The position numbers and the translations under genes were made by a program. The notes under the pieces were generated by a model. It did no database searches, was not told the DNA's origin, and was given only the letters and a program-made list of their open reading frames with translations. 45,984 nt of DNA, from NCBI RefSeq assembly GCF_000468115.1, contig NZ_AVQI01000012.1:1-45984 (forward strand), written 5' to 3'. Source of the stretch: Treponema socranskii subsp. socranskii VPI DR56BR1116 = ATCC 35536. Its GTDB lineage: Bacteria > Spirochaetota > Spirochaetia > Treponematales > Treponemataceae. Positions 14,031-22,148 of this stretch are shown one piece after another (the first letter of the stretch is position 1; each line of letters starts with the position of its first letter).

Positions 14031-14057
14031 AGCGTGCCGGTACATTAAAATTATTAA

Positions 14058-14240
14058 TTAGCCGAGTTTGGTGTGTAAAACGGATGGAATAAGGAACGAG
14101 ACGTCGTTGGACAGCTCTGCGTACATCGCCTGCTCCGGCTTGAGCAATTTCAGTTCCGTAGAAAAATCTCGGTATGTTTTTATAAGGGAATGATGTTTTT
14201 CAAGTGTAATCACATAGGGGAAGGGATAAACCGGCTGAAA
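14058..14240 (-). pseudogene. C-terminal remnant of an unidentified protein gene
   Basis: On the minus strand, 60 codons run from a stop at 14241-14243 to TAA at 14058. They look coding (Leu-Glu-Lys-His-His-Ser-Leu-Ile-Lys-Thr-Tyr-Arg-Asp-Phe, then Leu-Leu-Lys-Pro-Glu-Gln-Ala-Met-Tyr-Ala-Glu-Leu-Ser-Asn-Asp-Val-Ser). There is no start codon with a ribosome site. The open stretch breaks off inside an F1 hairpin (14233-14266). I do not recognise the family. Apart from this and the hairpin, the gene-free stretch 14031-14428 holds only the aspS promoter region. Confidence 0.4.
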
Positions 14241-14266
14241 CTATACATCCGTGTACATTCTCAGCC
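14233..14266 (+). repeat. F1 hairpin with loop ATCCGT
   Basis: Arms of 14 nt with 11 pairs around loop ATCCGT. The outer part (GGCTGA/TCAGCC) is like the 2098-2132 copy. No F2 partner is visible beside it. Confidence 0.45.
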
Positions 14267-14391
14267 CCGAATTTTTACCGCAGTTACCCTTGCTTTTACT
14301 GTCAGTTTACTCTTTCTATCTACTTTTCAAGGCTGTCTGCGGTATAATCATGCGGCGGACACTCTTTCGCGTGACGCCTCCGCCGATTCTC

Positions 14392-14420
14392 TTCCCACTT
14401 CAAGCGCAATGTATTACAAT
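14392..14420 (+). promoter_or_regulatory. Promoter of aspS (near-leaderless)
   Basis: TTCCCA (14392-14397), 17-bp spacer, TACAAT (14415-14420), 8 nt to ATG 14429. A second candidate -10 box, TATAAT at 14343-14348, lacks a clear -35 and would give a ~75-nt leader. Confidence 0.4.
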
Positions 14421-14428
14421 GCGACATT

Positions 14429-16273
14429 ATGGAAAATTTAAAACGAAGCGTTACCTGCGGAGAGCTCCGAAAAAGCGATGTCGGTAAAACCGTCGTCTTA
14501 AACGGCTGGGTACATCGCACTCGCGATTTGGGCGGCATCTTTTTTATCAGTCTGCGCGACCGCTACGGCATAACGCAAGTGCTCGTCGGACCCGGCGCAG
14601 CGGAAAGCGTCAAAAAAACTGCGGCTTCGCTCAAAAGCGAATACTGCATTGCAGTACACGGCACCGTTTCCGCGCGGGGCGATAAAGACGTCAACGCCGA
14701 TATGCCGACGGGTGAAATCGAAGTCGCGGCCTGCGATATCGAAATCTTTACGGCTTCCGATCCGCTGCCCTTTGCGATCGACGAAGTGCGCCAAAAAGAC
14801 GGAAGTATCGTATTGCCGAATGAAGATTTGCGTTTAAAATACCGCTATCTCGATTTGCGCCGCGCTCCGATGCAGCATCATATCATATTGCGCTCTCAAG
14901 TGACCTTTGCCGTCCGCGAATATCTTACACAGCAGGGCTTTCTTGAAATCGAAACGCCGACTTTTATTAAATCGACGCCGGAAGGTGCCCGCGATTATCT
15001 CGTGCCCTCGCGCGTGCATGCGGGGAAATTTTATTCGCTGCCGCAAAGCCCGCAGCTGTACAAACAGCTTTTGATGGTTTCGGGTTTCGATAAATATTTC
15101 CAGATCGCCCGATGTTACCGCGACGAAGATGCACGCGGCGACCGGCAGCCTGAGTTTACGCAGATCGATATGGAGATGAGCTTTACCGACCGCGAAGAAG
15201 TGCTCGGCGTAACCGAAGGCATGATGGGCTATGTTTTTAAAAAGACGATGAACTTCGATTTGCCTCTGCGCTTCGACCGGCTTTCGTGGGAGGACGCGTT
15301 CGATTTGTACGGTTCGGATAAACCCGATCTCCGCTTCGATTTGAAAATGCGGGACGCGGCTTTTATGGCAGAACTCTCGGACTTCAACGCGTTCAAAGCG
15401 GGAGCTGCAAACTCAGGGCGCGATATCGAACGGCACAAACGCTCGGCGATAAAAGCGCTCGTCGTCAAAAACGTCGCCGACAAGTACAGCCGGAAAATGA
15501 TCGAAGCGCTCGAAGCGGTTGCAAAGACGTATAAAGCGAAGGGGCTCGTGTGGATGAAAGTCGACGGTTCGGGTGCGTTCGAAGGCGGCATCTCTAAATT
15601 CTACGCGGGCAAAGAAAAAGAGATTTGTGAAAAGCTCGGCGCCGAAAAAAACGATTTGCTTTTGTTTGTAAGCGACGAAAGATGGCAGACCGCCTGCGTC
15701 GCACTCGGTGCCGTGCGCAAGCAGCTCGGTAAAGAGCTCGGCCTCTATGATCCCCGTGATCGGTTTCACTTTGTGTGGATTATCGATTTTCCGTATTTTG
15801 CGTGGAACGAAGACGAGAGCAAGTGGGAAACGGAACACCACATGTTTACGCTTCCGCAAAAAAAATATTGGGACACTCTCGAGCGCGAGCCGGGTGCCGT
15901 CAAAGGCGATCTCTACGATTTGGTGCTCAACGGCTACGAGCTTGCATCCGGTTCCATGCGTATCAACGATCCCGAACTGCAAAAACGCATTTTTAAAATC
16001 GTCGGCTACAGCGAAGAGCGCGCGCAAAAAGCGTTCGGTTTTCTCGTGCGCGCATTTCAATTCGGCGCTCCTCCGCACGGCGGCATCGCACCGGGTCTCG
16101 ACCGCCTTATCATGCTCATGGAAGGGGAAGAGAGCATCCACGAAGTGATCGCCTTTCCGAAAAATAATTTGGCCGCTTCTCCGATGGACGAGAGTCCGAG
16201 CGAAGTGGAGCGGATACAGCTCGATGAACTGCACATCGCGGTAACCGAAAAGGAAGATGCAAAAGACGTATGA
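14429..16273 (+). CDS. aspS: Aspartate-tRNA ligase
   Basis: A 614-residue class II aminoacyl-tRNA synthetase of the bacterial AspRS type, which charges tRNA-Asp with aspartate. The N-terminal OB fold shows Gly-Trp-Val-His-Arg-Thr-Arg-Asp-Leu-Gly-Gly near residue 26. Arg-Tyr-Leu-Asp-Leu-Arg near 143 starts the catalytic domain. Class II motif 2 is seen as Cys-Tyr-Arg-Asp-Glu-Asp ... Pro-Glu-Phe-Thr-Gln-Ile-Asp near 228, and motif 3 as Gly-Ile-Ala-Pro-Gly-Leu-Asp-Arg near 551. The bacterial insertion (GAD) domain lies between motifs 2 and 3. No SD is visible. The stop overlaps the first codon of the apbE-like gene (ATGA). Confidence 0.95.
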   Translation: MENLKRSVTCGELRKSDVGKTVVLNGWVHRTRDLGGIFFISLRDRYGITQVLVGPGAAESVKKTAASLKSEYCIAVHGTVSARGDKDVNADMPTGEIEVAACDIEIFTASDPLPFAIDEVRQKDGSIVLPNEDLRLKYRYLDLRRAPMQHHIILRSQVTFAVREYLTQQGFLEIETPTFIKSTPEGARDYLVPSRVHAGKFYSLPQSPQLYKQLLMVSGFDKYFQIARCYRDEDARGDRQPEFTQIDMEMSFTDREEVLGVTEGMMGYVFKKTMNFDLPLRFDRLSWEDAFDLYGSDKPDLRFDLKMRDAAFMAELSDFNAFKAGAANSGRDIERHKRSAIKALVVKNVADKYSRKMIEALEAVAKTYKAKGLVWMKVDGSGAFEGGISKFYAGKEKEICEKLGAEKNDLLLFVSDERWQTACVALGAVRKQLGKELGLYDPRDRFHFVWIIDFPYFAWNEDESKWETEHHMFTLPQKKYWDTLEREPGAVKGDLYDLVLNGYELASGSMRINDPELQKRIFKIVGYSEERAQKAFGFLVRAFQFGAPPHGGIAPGLDRLIMLMEGEESIHEVIAFPKNNLAASPMDESPSEVERIQLDELHIAVTEKEDAKDV

Positions 16274-17415
16274 AAAACGTTTTCGGTTTTAATGAATTTA
16301 ATAAAATCGAGAGGGGTCGCGCTTTAATAAAACGCTGTTTCGGAGTGCCTTTGTTCAGACAATATTTTCAAAAATCGATATTCGCCTTATTAATTATTAT
16401 TTTTTCTATTTGCTTTACTTCCTGCGAGCGTACTGCGGATCCGCGTACCGAAGCCCTTATGGGAACGGTGTGCACGGTGAACGCGTACGACGACGGCACA
16501 AAATCGCTGTACGACGAGCTCTTTGCACGGCTGCATGAAATCGACGAGACCTTCAGCGTCACTATCGACTCGTCGGAAATCTCCGCGATAAATAAAGCTG
16601 CCGGTGAACGAAGCGTTTCCGTTTCTCCCGATACGGCTTACGTCGTTAGATCTGCTCTCGCCTTTGCGGAACTCACCGGCGGCGCCTTCGATCCGACCGT
16701 CGGCCCGCTCGTAAAGATTTGGGGCATCAATACCGATCACGCGCGCGTACCCGAAAAAAGCGAAATCGATGCGGTGCTGCCCTTGATAAACTGGCGCGAT
16801 GTTTCCGTAGCGGACGACAATACCGTCATGCTCAAACGGCGCGGTATGACGCTCGATTTGGGCGGCATCGTCAAAGGCTATGCTGCAGACGAATTGACGA
16901 AAATTTTAAAAGCGCGAAAAGTACGCCGCGCCATCGTCGATTTGGGCGGCAACATCTTCGTGTACGGCAAAAAAAAGGACGGCTCTCCGTGGCGTGTCGG
17001 CATTAAAGATCCGAACGATCCCGAAGGCGTGCCGGCTATCGTTTTGAATGTGGCAAATTCGACGATCGTGACGAGCGGCGTCTACGAGCGTTTTTTTACG
17101 GAAAACGGCGTACGCTATCATCACATACTTGACGTAAAGACGGGATATCCTGCAGCCAGCGGTTTGCTTTCTTCGACGATCGTGTGCGAATCGAGCATGG
17201 CGGCCGACGCGCTTTCGACGAGCGTTTTCGTGCTCGGCAAAGAAAGCGGTATGGAGCTGCTGCACAGGATACAGTCGTCGGCCGGTACGCCTCTTGCCGA
17301 GATTCCGGGGCTTCACGCGCAAGTGCTCGGCATATTTATCGAAGAGGACGGAAGCGTAAGCGCATCGAAAGCGCTTGAAGGTTCGCTCGAAGCGCCTGCC
17401 GTAAGGTTCGAATAG
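16270..17415 (+). CDS. apbE: FAD:protein FMN transferase (ApbE), lipoprotein
   Basis: ApbE moves FMN from FAD onto a threonine of exported or membrane flavoproteins such as Rnf/Nqr subunits, and treponemal relatives also hydrolyse FAD. Motifs seen: Met-Gly-Thr-Val-Cys-Thr-Val near residue 64, Asp-Leu-Gly-Gly-Ile-Val-Lys-Gly-Tyr-Ala near 196, Val-Asp-Leu-Gly-Gly-Asn, Thr-Ser-Gly-Val-Tyr-Glu-Arg-Phe-Phe, and His-His-Ile-Leu-Asp-Val-Lys-Thr-Gly-Tyr-Pro. Lipobox Phe-Thr-Ser-Cys52 shows an outer-face lipoprotein. The listed start overlaps the aspS stop by 4 nt, leaving an unusually long pre-signal region. TTG at 16351 with GGAG 5 nt upstream would give a more normal signal peptide. It ends 3 nt from the convergent TetR gene. 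Confidence 0.9.
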   Translation: MKNVFGFNEFNKIERGRALIKRCFGVPLFRQYFQKSIFALLIIIFSICFTSCERTADPRTEALMGTVCTVNAYDDGTKSLYDELFARLHEIDETFSVTIDSSEISAINKAAGERSVSVSPDTAYVVRSALAFAELTGGAFDPTVGPLVKIWGINTDHARVPEKSEIDAVLPLINWRDVSVADDNTVMLKRRGMTLDLGGIVKGYAADELTKILKARKVRRAIVDLGGNIFVYGKKKDGSPWRVGIKDPNDPEGVPAIVLNVANSTIVTSGVYERFFTENGVRYHHILDVKTGYPAASGLLSSTIVCESSMAADALSTSVFVLGKESGMELLHRIQSSAGTPLAEIPGLHAQVLGIFIEEDGSVSASKALEGSLEAPAVRFE

Positions 17416-17418
17416 CCG

Positions 17419-18258
17419 TCAGCGTGTCCAATACGCTTCGGCTCTCGCGATGATTTTTGCAAGCGCCGAATCGTCGGGGGGAAGAGCAAAGAGGCTCCCC
17501 GCGCCGCTTTCGGGATTTCGCCTCAGCATTTCTTTTTTTTCGACGATGTACGCACCCAACTCCGCACTCAGCTCACGCGCAAAAAAGAGGGCGCGTTCTT
17601 TGAACGTATCGGATGCCGCCGTCTGCAGCGTATGCGGTGCATCGTTTGCATCGCCTGCCGTTCCGCGCTCACCGTTTGCAGGGCGTTCATTTTTTTCCGT
17701 TGCATCTGCAGTCTGCACGCCGTCCGCCTGCCGCATATTTCCCATTCGGTTTGCATTCCCTGCGCTTCCCGCATCGAGCGCGCTCGTTTGTTCCGCTTTA
17801 CTTTTCGTGCCCGGCAGTTTTCCGCAAGCAGCGAATCGCGCAATGAGAGATGCCGTATCGTCCGCGATCTTTTGCGTTTCCCGCTCCGCCGACAGGGCGG
17901 CTTCGGACGAAAAAAATTTACTCGAATGGATAAACGCGTACATTTGAAAGAGAGGTTCGATTTCGTACGAACGGAAATACTGTTTGACGATTTTTGCGAG
18001 CGCATCGGAAAACGGAAGCGAAACGAGTGAATCCGCACTTTCGGGAATAAAGCGGACGCCGCTCATATACTCGGCGCAAAAATCGATCGCCGCTTCACAG
18101 ATAGCATCCCTGCTCGAAAAATGATTATAGAGAGAGGCTTTATTTACGCCGAGGAGAGAGGCGATGTCGGCAAGGGAGACGGCGCCCGCGCTTTTTTCAA
18201 ACGCACACATGAGAAAGGCTTGTATTATTTTATCGCGGTCGATCCGTTTTTTTGCCAT
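17419..18258 (-). CDS. TetR/AcrR family transcriptional regulator
   Basis: A 279-residue regulator. The N-terminal helix-turn-helix is typical: Ile-Ile-Gln-Ala-Phe near 11, Ser-Leu-Ala-Asp-Ile-Ala-Ser-Leu-Leu-Gly-Val-Asn-Lys-Ala-Ser-Leu-Tyr-Asn-His-Phe (28-47). A ligand-binding helical domain follows. Residues ~150-218 are an unusual polar Ala/Gly/Asn/Glu-rich stretch that interrupts the C-terminal domain, making the protein longer than the usual ~200 residues. The start at 18258 is set by the HTH alignment and by a leaderless promoter. It is divergent from the amino-acid ABC transporter genes, which it may control; no palindromic operator was recognised. Confidence 0.8.
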   Translation of the reverse strand: MAKKRIDRDKIIQAFLMCAFEKSAGAVSLADIASLLGVNKASLYNHFSSRDAICEAAIDFCAEYMSGVRFIPESADSLVSLPFSDALAKIVKQYFRSYEIEPLFQMYAFIHSSKFFSSEAALSAERETQKIADDTASLIARFAACGKLPGTKSKAEQTSALDAGSAGNANRMGNMRQADGVQTADATEKNERPANGERGTAGDANDAPHTLQTAASDTFKERALFFARELSAELGAYIVEKKEMLRRNPESGAGSLFALPPDDSALAKIIARAEAYWTR

Positions 18259-18264
18259 ACCGTC

Positions 18265-18293
18265 ATTATATCGAAATGCGGCGTACGTGTAAC
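18265..18293 (-). promoter_or_regulatory. Promoter of the TetR gene (leaderless)
   Basis: On the minus strand: GTTACA (18288-18293), 17-bp spacer, perfect TATAAT (18265-18270), 6 nt to ATG 18258. No ribosome site. Confidence 0.5.
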
Positions 18294-18353
18294 GGGTGCG
18301 GACGGCATACGCGTTTATTTCATCGCGAGCGTTGAAAGACCGTCGGCTAATAA

Positions 18354-18382
18354 TTGACATTTTGGGTACCGAATTTTATACT
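18354..18382 (+). promoter_or_regulatory. Strong promoter of the amino-acid ABC operon
   Basis: TTGACA (18354-18359), 17-bp spacer, TATACT (18377-18382). The expected start is near 18389, only a few nt before a terminator-like hairpin. Confidence 0.7.
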
Positions 18383-18391
18383 TTCGTAAAC

Positions 18392-18428
18392 GGACAAAAC
18401 TGCATACGCAGTCTTTTGTCCCTTTTTT
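18392..18428 (+). terminator. Terminator-like hairpin at the 5' end of the ABC operon leader
   Basis: GGACAAAA pairs with TTTTGTCC, with CTGC/GCAG inside, followed by CCTTTTTT. It lies between the promoter and the ribosome site (AGGAGA, 18439-18444). It could attenuate the operon or protect the mRNA 5' end. Confidence 0.55.
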
Positions 18429-18453
18429 CATTTTGCACAGGAGACATAACAGT

Positions 18454-19227
18454 ATGAAAAGAATTATGTTTGCACTTTTTGCTGCGGCAGCTTTATTCGG
18501 TCTGATTTCGTGTTCGAAAAAAGCGCAGGTGAACATCGCTTCGGCGGAAGATTTGAACGGCAAAAAAATCGGATGTCAGGCGGGAACGACGGGTGAAATC
18601 TATGTTCAGGACAACGTAAAAGACGCAACGCTGAAATCGTTTAAGACGGGCATGGACGCGGCTCTCGATTTGAAAAACGGCGCGATCGATGCGATAGTTC
18701 TCGACGAACTGCCTGCAAAAGAAATCGTAAAGCGAAACCGCGACTTAAAGGTGCTCGATATCCGCTTTGCAACCGAAGAATACGCGATCGCCGTAAAAAA
18801 AGGAAACGCAGCTTTGCTCGATTCGATCAACAAAACGATTTCCGCGATGAAAACGGACGGAACCTATGAAAAACTCGTAAAGGCGTTTATGCCTGCCGAC
18901 GGCGCCATCGTCGTTCCCGAAGCGATTGTGTCGAACGGAAGTGAAATTATTAAAATGGGAACGAACGCCGCCTTTCCCCCATTCGAGTATATCGAAGGTA
19001 CGGATCCTGTCGGCTTCGACGTAACGATGAGCCAGATGATTGCGCGCGACTTGGGGAAAAAGCTGCAAGTCGTCGATATGGCGTTCGACGGACTGATCGC
19101 GGCTCTTCAATCGGACGCGATCGATTTTATTGCTGCAGGTATGACTGCAACCGACGAGCGCAGAAAAAACGTCGATTTTTCCGAGCCGTATTATTCATCG
19201 AATCAGGTCATCATCGTTCGAAAATAA
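18454..19227 (+). CDS. Amino-acid ABC transporter binding lipoprotein, circularly permuted
   Basis: A 257-residue lipoprotein (Leu-Ile-Ser-Cys20) of the polar amino-acid binding protein (SBP_bac_3) family with its parts in swapped order. Residues ~28-150 match what is normally the second half: Asp-Leu-Asn-Gly-Lys-Lys-Ile-Gly-Cys-Gln-Ala-Gly-Thr-Thr-Gly, Tyr-Ala-Ile-Ala-Val-Lys-Lys-Gly-Asn, Asp-Gly-Thr-Tyr. Residues ~166-257 match the normal N-terminus: Met-Gly-Thr-Asn-Ala-Ala-Phe-Pro-Pro-Phe-Glu-Tyr, Val-Gly-Phe-Asp-Val, Phe-Asp-Gly-Leu-Ile, Ala-Gly-Met-Thr-Ala-Thr, Val-Asp-Phe-Ser-Glu-Pro-Tyr-Tyr. There is a single signal peptide and one continuous frame. SD AGGAGA lies 9 nt before the ATG. 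First gene of a three-gene operon with permease and ATPase. Confidence 0.85.
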   Translation: MKRIMFALFAAAALFGLISCSKKAQVNIASAEDLNGKKIGCQAGTTGEIYVQDNVKDATLKSFKTGMDAALDLKNGAIDAIVLDELPAKEIVKRNRDLKVLDIRFATEEYAIAVKKGNAALLDSINKTISAMKTDGTYEKLVKAFMPADGAIVVPEAIVSNGSEIIKMGTNAAFPPFEYIEGTDPVGFDVTMSQMIARDLGKKLQVVDMAFDGLIAALQSDAIDFIAAGMTATDERRKNVDFSEPYYSSNQVIIVRK

Positions 19228-19295
19228 TTGATAGTATATGACACTTTTGAGCCGGATATCGCATTCGGCTCGAAGCGATTCACGAGGAGCGGATT

Positions 19296-19967
19296 GTGTT
19301 TCAAATATTCTATGACACGATGATTGCGAATATGCGATGGAAGCTCGTATTTTACGGACTCGGCACGACGCTGCTCATTGCGATCTGTGCCGTCCTCATC
19401 GGTTCGGTGCTTGGCTGCACCTTCGCTCTTTTTAAAATTTCAAAAAACAAAGTGCTGCAAAAGATTTCCGAAATTTATACGACGGTTATACGCGGCATAC
19501 CGATGGCGACGCAGCTGATGATTTTTTATTTTGTGATCTTTTCTCCGATCGGCATAAGCAATGCGGTGCTCGTCGCGATCATTGCCTTCGGCATCAACTC
19601 CGGCGCCTACTGTACGGAAATTTTCCGCGCAGGCATTCAGGGGGTCGATGCGGGGCAGACCGAAGCGGGCCGCTCGCTCGGTCTTTCGTGGCGGCAGACG
19701 CTTGTTAAAATCGTTATGCCGCAGGCGTTCCGCGTCATCATTCCGACGTATACGAGCGAGTTTATCGCACTCATCAAAGAAACGTCGGTTGCAAGTTTTA
19801 TCGCGGTAGTCGATCTGCAAAAAGCCTGCGACAATATCCGCAACGCTACGTACAACGCATGGCTTCCGCTCCTGTCGTGCGCGGCGGTCTATCTCTGCCT
19901 TACGGTCGGATTGACAAAACTGTTTTCGATTTTCGAGAGAAGGATGGCGCGCAGTGATCGAAGTTAA
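19296..19967 (+). CDS. Amino-acid ABC transporter permease (HisM/GlnP type)
   Basis: A 223-residue inner-membrane permease of the polar amino-acid uptake family. It has about five membrane helices. The EAA loop that contacts the ATPase reads [14 protein letters not shown] (near residues 122-136), and Phe-Lys-Ile-Ser-Lys-Asn follows the first helices. The start is GTG with GAGGAG 6 nt upstream. It overlaps the ATPase gene by 14 nt. With a single permease gene, the transporter probably uses a homodimer. Its partner binding protein is the permuted lipoprotein upstream. Confidence 0.9.
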   Translation: MFQIFYDTMIANMRWKLVFYGLGTTLLIAICAVLIGSVLGCTFALFKISKNKVLQKISEIYTTVIRGIPMATQLMIFYFVIFSPIGISNAVLVAIIAFGINSGAYCTEIFRAGIQGVDAGQTEAGRSLGLSWRQTLVKIVMPQAFRVIIPTYTSEFIALIKETSVASFIAVVDLQKACDNIRNATYNAWLPLLSCAAVYLCLTVGLTKLFSIFERRMARSDRS

Positions 19968-20676
19968 AAATTTAATAAAAAAATTCGGAGGAGACGCGGT
20001 TCTCAACGATATCTCCGAAACGATCGTTAAAGGCGAAAAGATCGTCATCATCGGGCCTTCAGGTGCGGGTAAGAGTACGTTTTTGCGCTGTCTTAATCTC
20101 CTCGAACGCCCGGACGGCGGCAGCATTTTTTTTAACGGAGTCGATATAACCGCCGAAAAGACGAACGTCGACGAACTGCGCGCAAAGATGGGCATGGTAT
20201 TTCAGCACTTCAATCTTTTTCCGCACTTGACCGTTTTACAGAATATCACGCTTGCGCCCGTCACGCTCAAGCGCCGGACGAAGAGCGATGCCGAATCGAA
20301 CGCGATGAAACTCCTCGCGCGAATCGGCCTTGCCGATAAAGCTTCGACTTATCCGTCGAAATTGTCCGGCGGACAAAAGCAGCGCATAGCGATCGTGCGC
20401 TCGCTCGCAATGAACCCCGACGTGATGCTCTTTGACGAACCCCCGCGCGCGCTCGATCCCGAAATGGTCGGCGAAGTGCTCAGCCTCATGAAAGGGCTTG
20501 CCGAAGAGGGCATGACGATGGTCGTCGTTTCGCACGAAATGGGATTTGCACGGGAAGTCGCCACGCGCGTACTCTTTATGGACGGAGGAGTCATCGCGGA
20601 ATCGGGAACGCCGGATGATATTTTCAACCGGCCGAAGTGCGAACGTCTGCAGCAGTTTTTAAAATCGGTTTTGTAA
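19954..20676 (+). CDS. Amino-acid ABC transporter ATP-binding protein (GlnQ type)
   Basis: A 240-residue ABC ATPase that powers the permease upstream. Walker A Gly-Pro-Ser-Gly-Ala-Gly-Lys-Ser-Thr (34-42), Q-loop Phe-Gln83-His-Phe-Asn, signature Leu-Ser-Gly-Gly-Gln (137-141), Walker B with Asp161-Glu162 and switch His194 are all present. The stretch after Walker B reads Asp-Glu-Pro-Pro-Arg-Ala-Leu-Asp instead of the near-universal Asp-Glu-Pro-Thr-Ser-Ala-Leu-Asp, although the catalytic Glu and the D-loop Asp remain. The start is GTG inside the permease gene. The next gene, a MATE exporter, begins 15 nt after the stop. Confidence 0.9.
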   Translation: MIEVKNLIKKFGGDAVLNDISETIVKGEKIVIIGPSGAGKSTFLRCLNLLERPDGGSIFFNGVDITAEKTNVDELRAKMGMVFQHFNLFPHLTVLQNITLAPVTLKRRTKSDAESNAMKLLARIGLADKASTYPSKLSGGQKQRIAIVRSLAMNPDVMLFDEPPRALDPEMVGEVLSLMKGLAEEGMTMVVVSHEMGFAREVATRVLFMDGGVIAESGTPDDIFNRPKCERLQQFLKSVL

Positions 20677-20690
20677 AAATTATTAATCCT

Positions 20691-22085
20691 ATGCCTGAGA
20701 CCGGTTTGTTATTTTCGCCGAAGGATTTGCGGCGCCTCATTTTGCCGCTCATCGTTGAACAGCTCCTTTCGATATTTCTCGGCATGGCCGATATCGTTAT
20801 GGTGTCGACACTCGGCGAAGAAGCGGTGTCGGGCGTCTCTCTCGTCGATTCCCTGAACGTATTGCTCGTCCAGCTTTTTGCAGCTCTCGGCACGGGAGGC
20901 GCCGTCGTTGCCTCTCAGTATATCGGGCACGGCGCTCACGATATGGCATCCAAAACCGCAAAGCAGCTTCTTTATACGATCGTCGCCGCCTCTCTTGCCG
21001 TTTTGGCGCTCTGTCTCGTATTTAACCGGCAGCTCCTTTCGTTTTTATTCGGCAGTATCGACGACGGCGTTATGAACGCTTCCCGCACGTATTTTTTTAT
21101 TACGATTTTTGCGCTCCCTTCGATCGGTTTGTACAACGCGTGCGCGGCACTGTTCCGCGCTCAGGGTAATTCCCGCGTGTCGATGCTCATCTCGCTTTTG
21201 ATCAATGTTTTGAATATCGGCGGCAATGCGATCCTCCTCTACGGTTTTCACCGAGGAGTCGAAGGAGTAGCGTTTCCGACGCTCGTGTCGCGAACTGCTG
21301 CGGCCGTCGTTTTGCTTGCGCTTTTGTACAAAGGCGGTGAATACAACGGACATCCGGCCGTTTCGATACGCGGCATATTCCGTTTCGAATTCGACGGAGG
21401 AATCGTCAAGCGCATTCTTGCAATAGGAGTGCCGAACGGACTTGAAAACAGTATGTTTCAAATCGGAAAGATACTCGTGCTTTCGCTCATCGCGACGTAC
21501 GGTACGACGGCGATCGCCGCAAACGCCGCGGCGAATACGCTCGCTTCGTTTGAAACGCTGCCCGGTTCGGCGATGAGTCTTGCCATGCTCACGGTCGTAG
21601 GCCAGTGCATCGGAGCGGGAAAAATGGAACAAGCCGAATACTATACGAAAAAACTGCTCGCGCTCGCATTCGTTTCGATTGCCGCTCTGAATATCCCGTT
21701 CCTTTTGTGTTCGCGCTCGATCTTGAGCCTGTATGCGCTTTCAACCGAAACGACACGCCTTGCCTGGTATATGACGCTTTTGCACGGCGTGTGCGCGATG
21801 CTCATTTGGCCCGTGTCGTTTACGTTTCCGAACTCGCTCCGCGCCGCCGGAGACGCCGTGTTTACGATGATCGTTTCTATGATTTCGATGTGGGTCGTAC
21901 GCATCGGCATGAGCTATGTACTCAAGTGGACGGGGATGTTCGGCCTTACGGCACAATTCGGCTGGCCGCTTTCCTTCGGCGCCCTCGGCGTCTGGTTTGC
22001 GATGATACTCGATTGGATCGTGCGCTCGTCGTGCTTTGTGTACCGCTTCCGAAGCGGCAAATGGAAAGGAAAGCGCGTCATATAG
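20691..22085 (+). CDS. MATE family exporter (second copy)
   Basis: A 464-residue membrane protein with about 12 hydrophobic segments. MATE features include Leu-Ile-Leu-Pro-Leu-Ile-Val-Glu-Gln in helix 1, Met-Ala-Asp-Ile-Val-Met-Val-Ser-Thr-Leu-Gly after it, Phe-Arg-Ala-Gln-Gly-Asn-Ser at the end of the first half and Leu-Arg-Ala-Ala-Gly-Asp-Ala in the second. It is a different subgroup from the copy at 10093-11472. The start is the ATG 15 nt after the ATPase stop, without a clear SD, suggesting read-through translation from the transporter operon. Substrate unknown. Confidence 0.85.
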   Translation: MPETGLLFSPKDLRRLILPLIVEQLLSIFLGMADIVMVSTLGEEAVSGVSLVDSLNVLLVQLFAALGTGGAVVASQYIGHGAHDMASKTAKQLLYTIVAASLAVLALCLVFNRQLLSFLFGSIDDGVMNASRTYFFITIFALPSIGLYNACAALFRAQGNSRVSMLISLLINVLNIGGNAILLYGFHRGVEGVAFPTLVSRTAAAVVLLALLYKGGEYNGHPAVSIRGIFRFEFDGGIVKRILAIGVPNGLENSMFQIGKILVLSLIATYGTTAIAANAAANTLASFETLPGSAMSLAMLTVVGQCIGAGKMEQAEYYTKKLLALAFVSIAALNIPFLLCSRSILSLYALSTETTRLAWYMTLLHGVCAMLIWPVSFTFPNSLRAAGDAVFTMIVSMISMWVVRIGMSYVLKWTGMFGLTAQFGWPLSFGALGVWFAMILDWIVRSSCFVYRFRSGKWKGKRVI

Positions 22086-22088
22086 AAA

Positions 22089-22109
22089 ACCGCCGCAGTG
22101 TGCGGCGGT
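22089..22109. terminator. Convergent terminator hairpin
   Basis: ACCGCCGCA and TGCGGCGGT form a perfect 9-bp stem with loop GTG between the MATE gene and the convergent lipoprotein gene. On the minus strand TTTTC follows, so it best serves the lipoprotein gene. On the plus strand the tail is AT-rich without a T-run. Confidence 0.65.
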
Positions 22110-22148
22110 CGAAATTATTTATTAATTAAAAAATTGCGTCAGGCAATT

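Noticed and set aside
14190-14441. 83-codon ORF before aspS
   Set aside because: No RBS or similarity; it overlaps the F1 hairpin, a coding remnant on the other strand and the aspS promoter.
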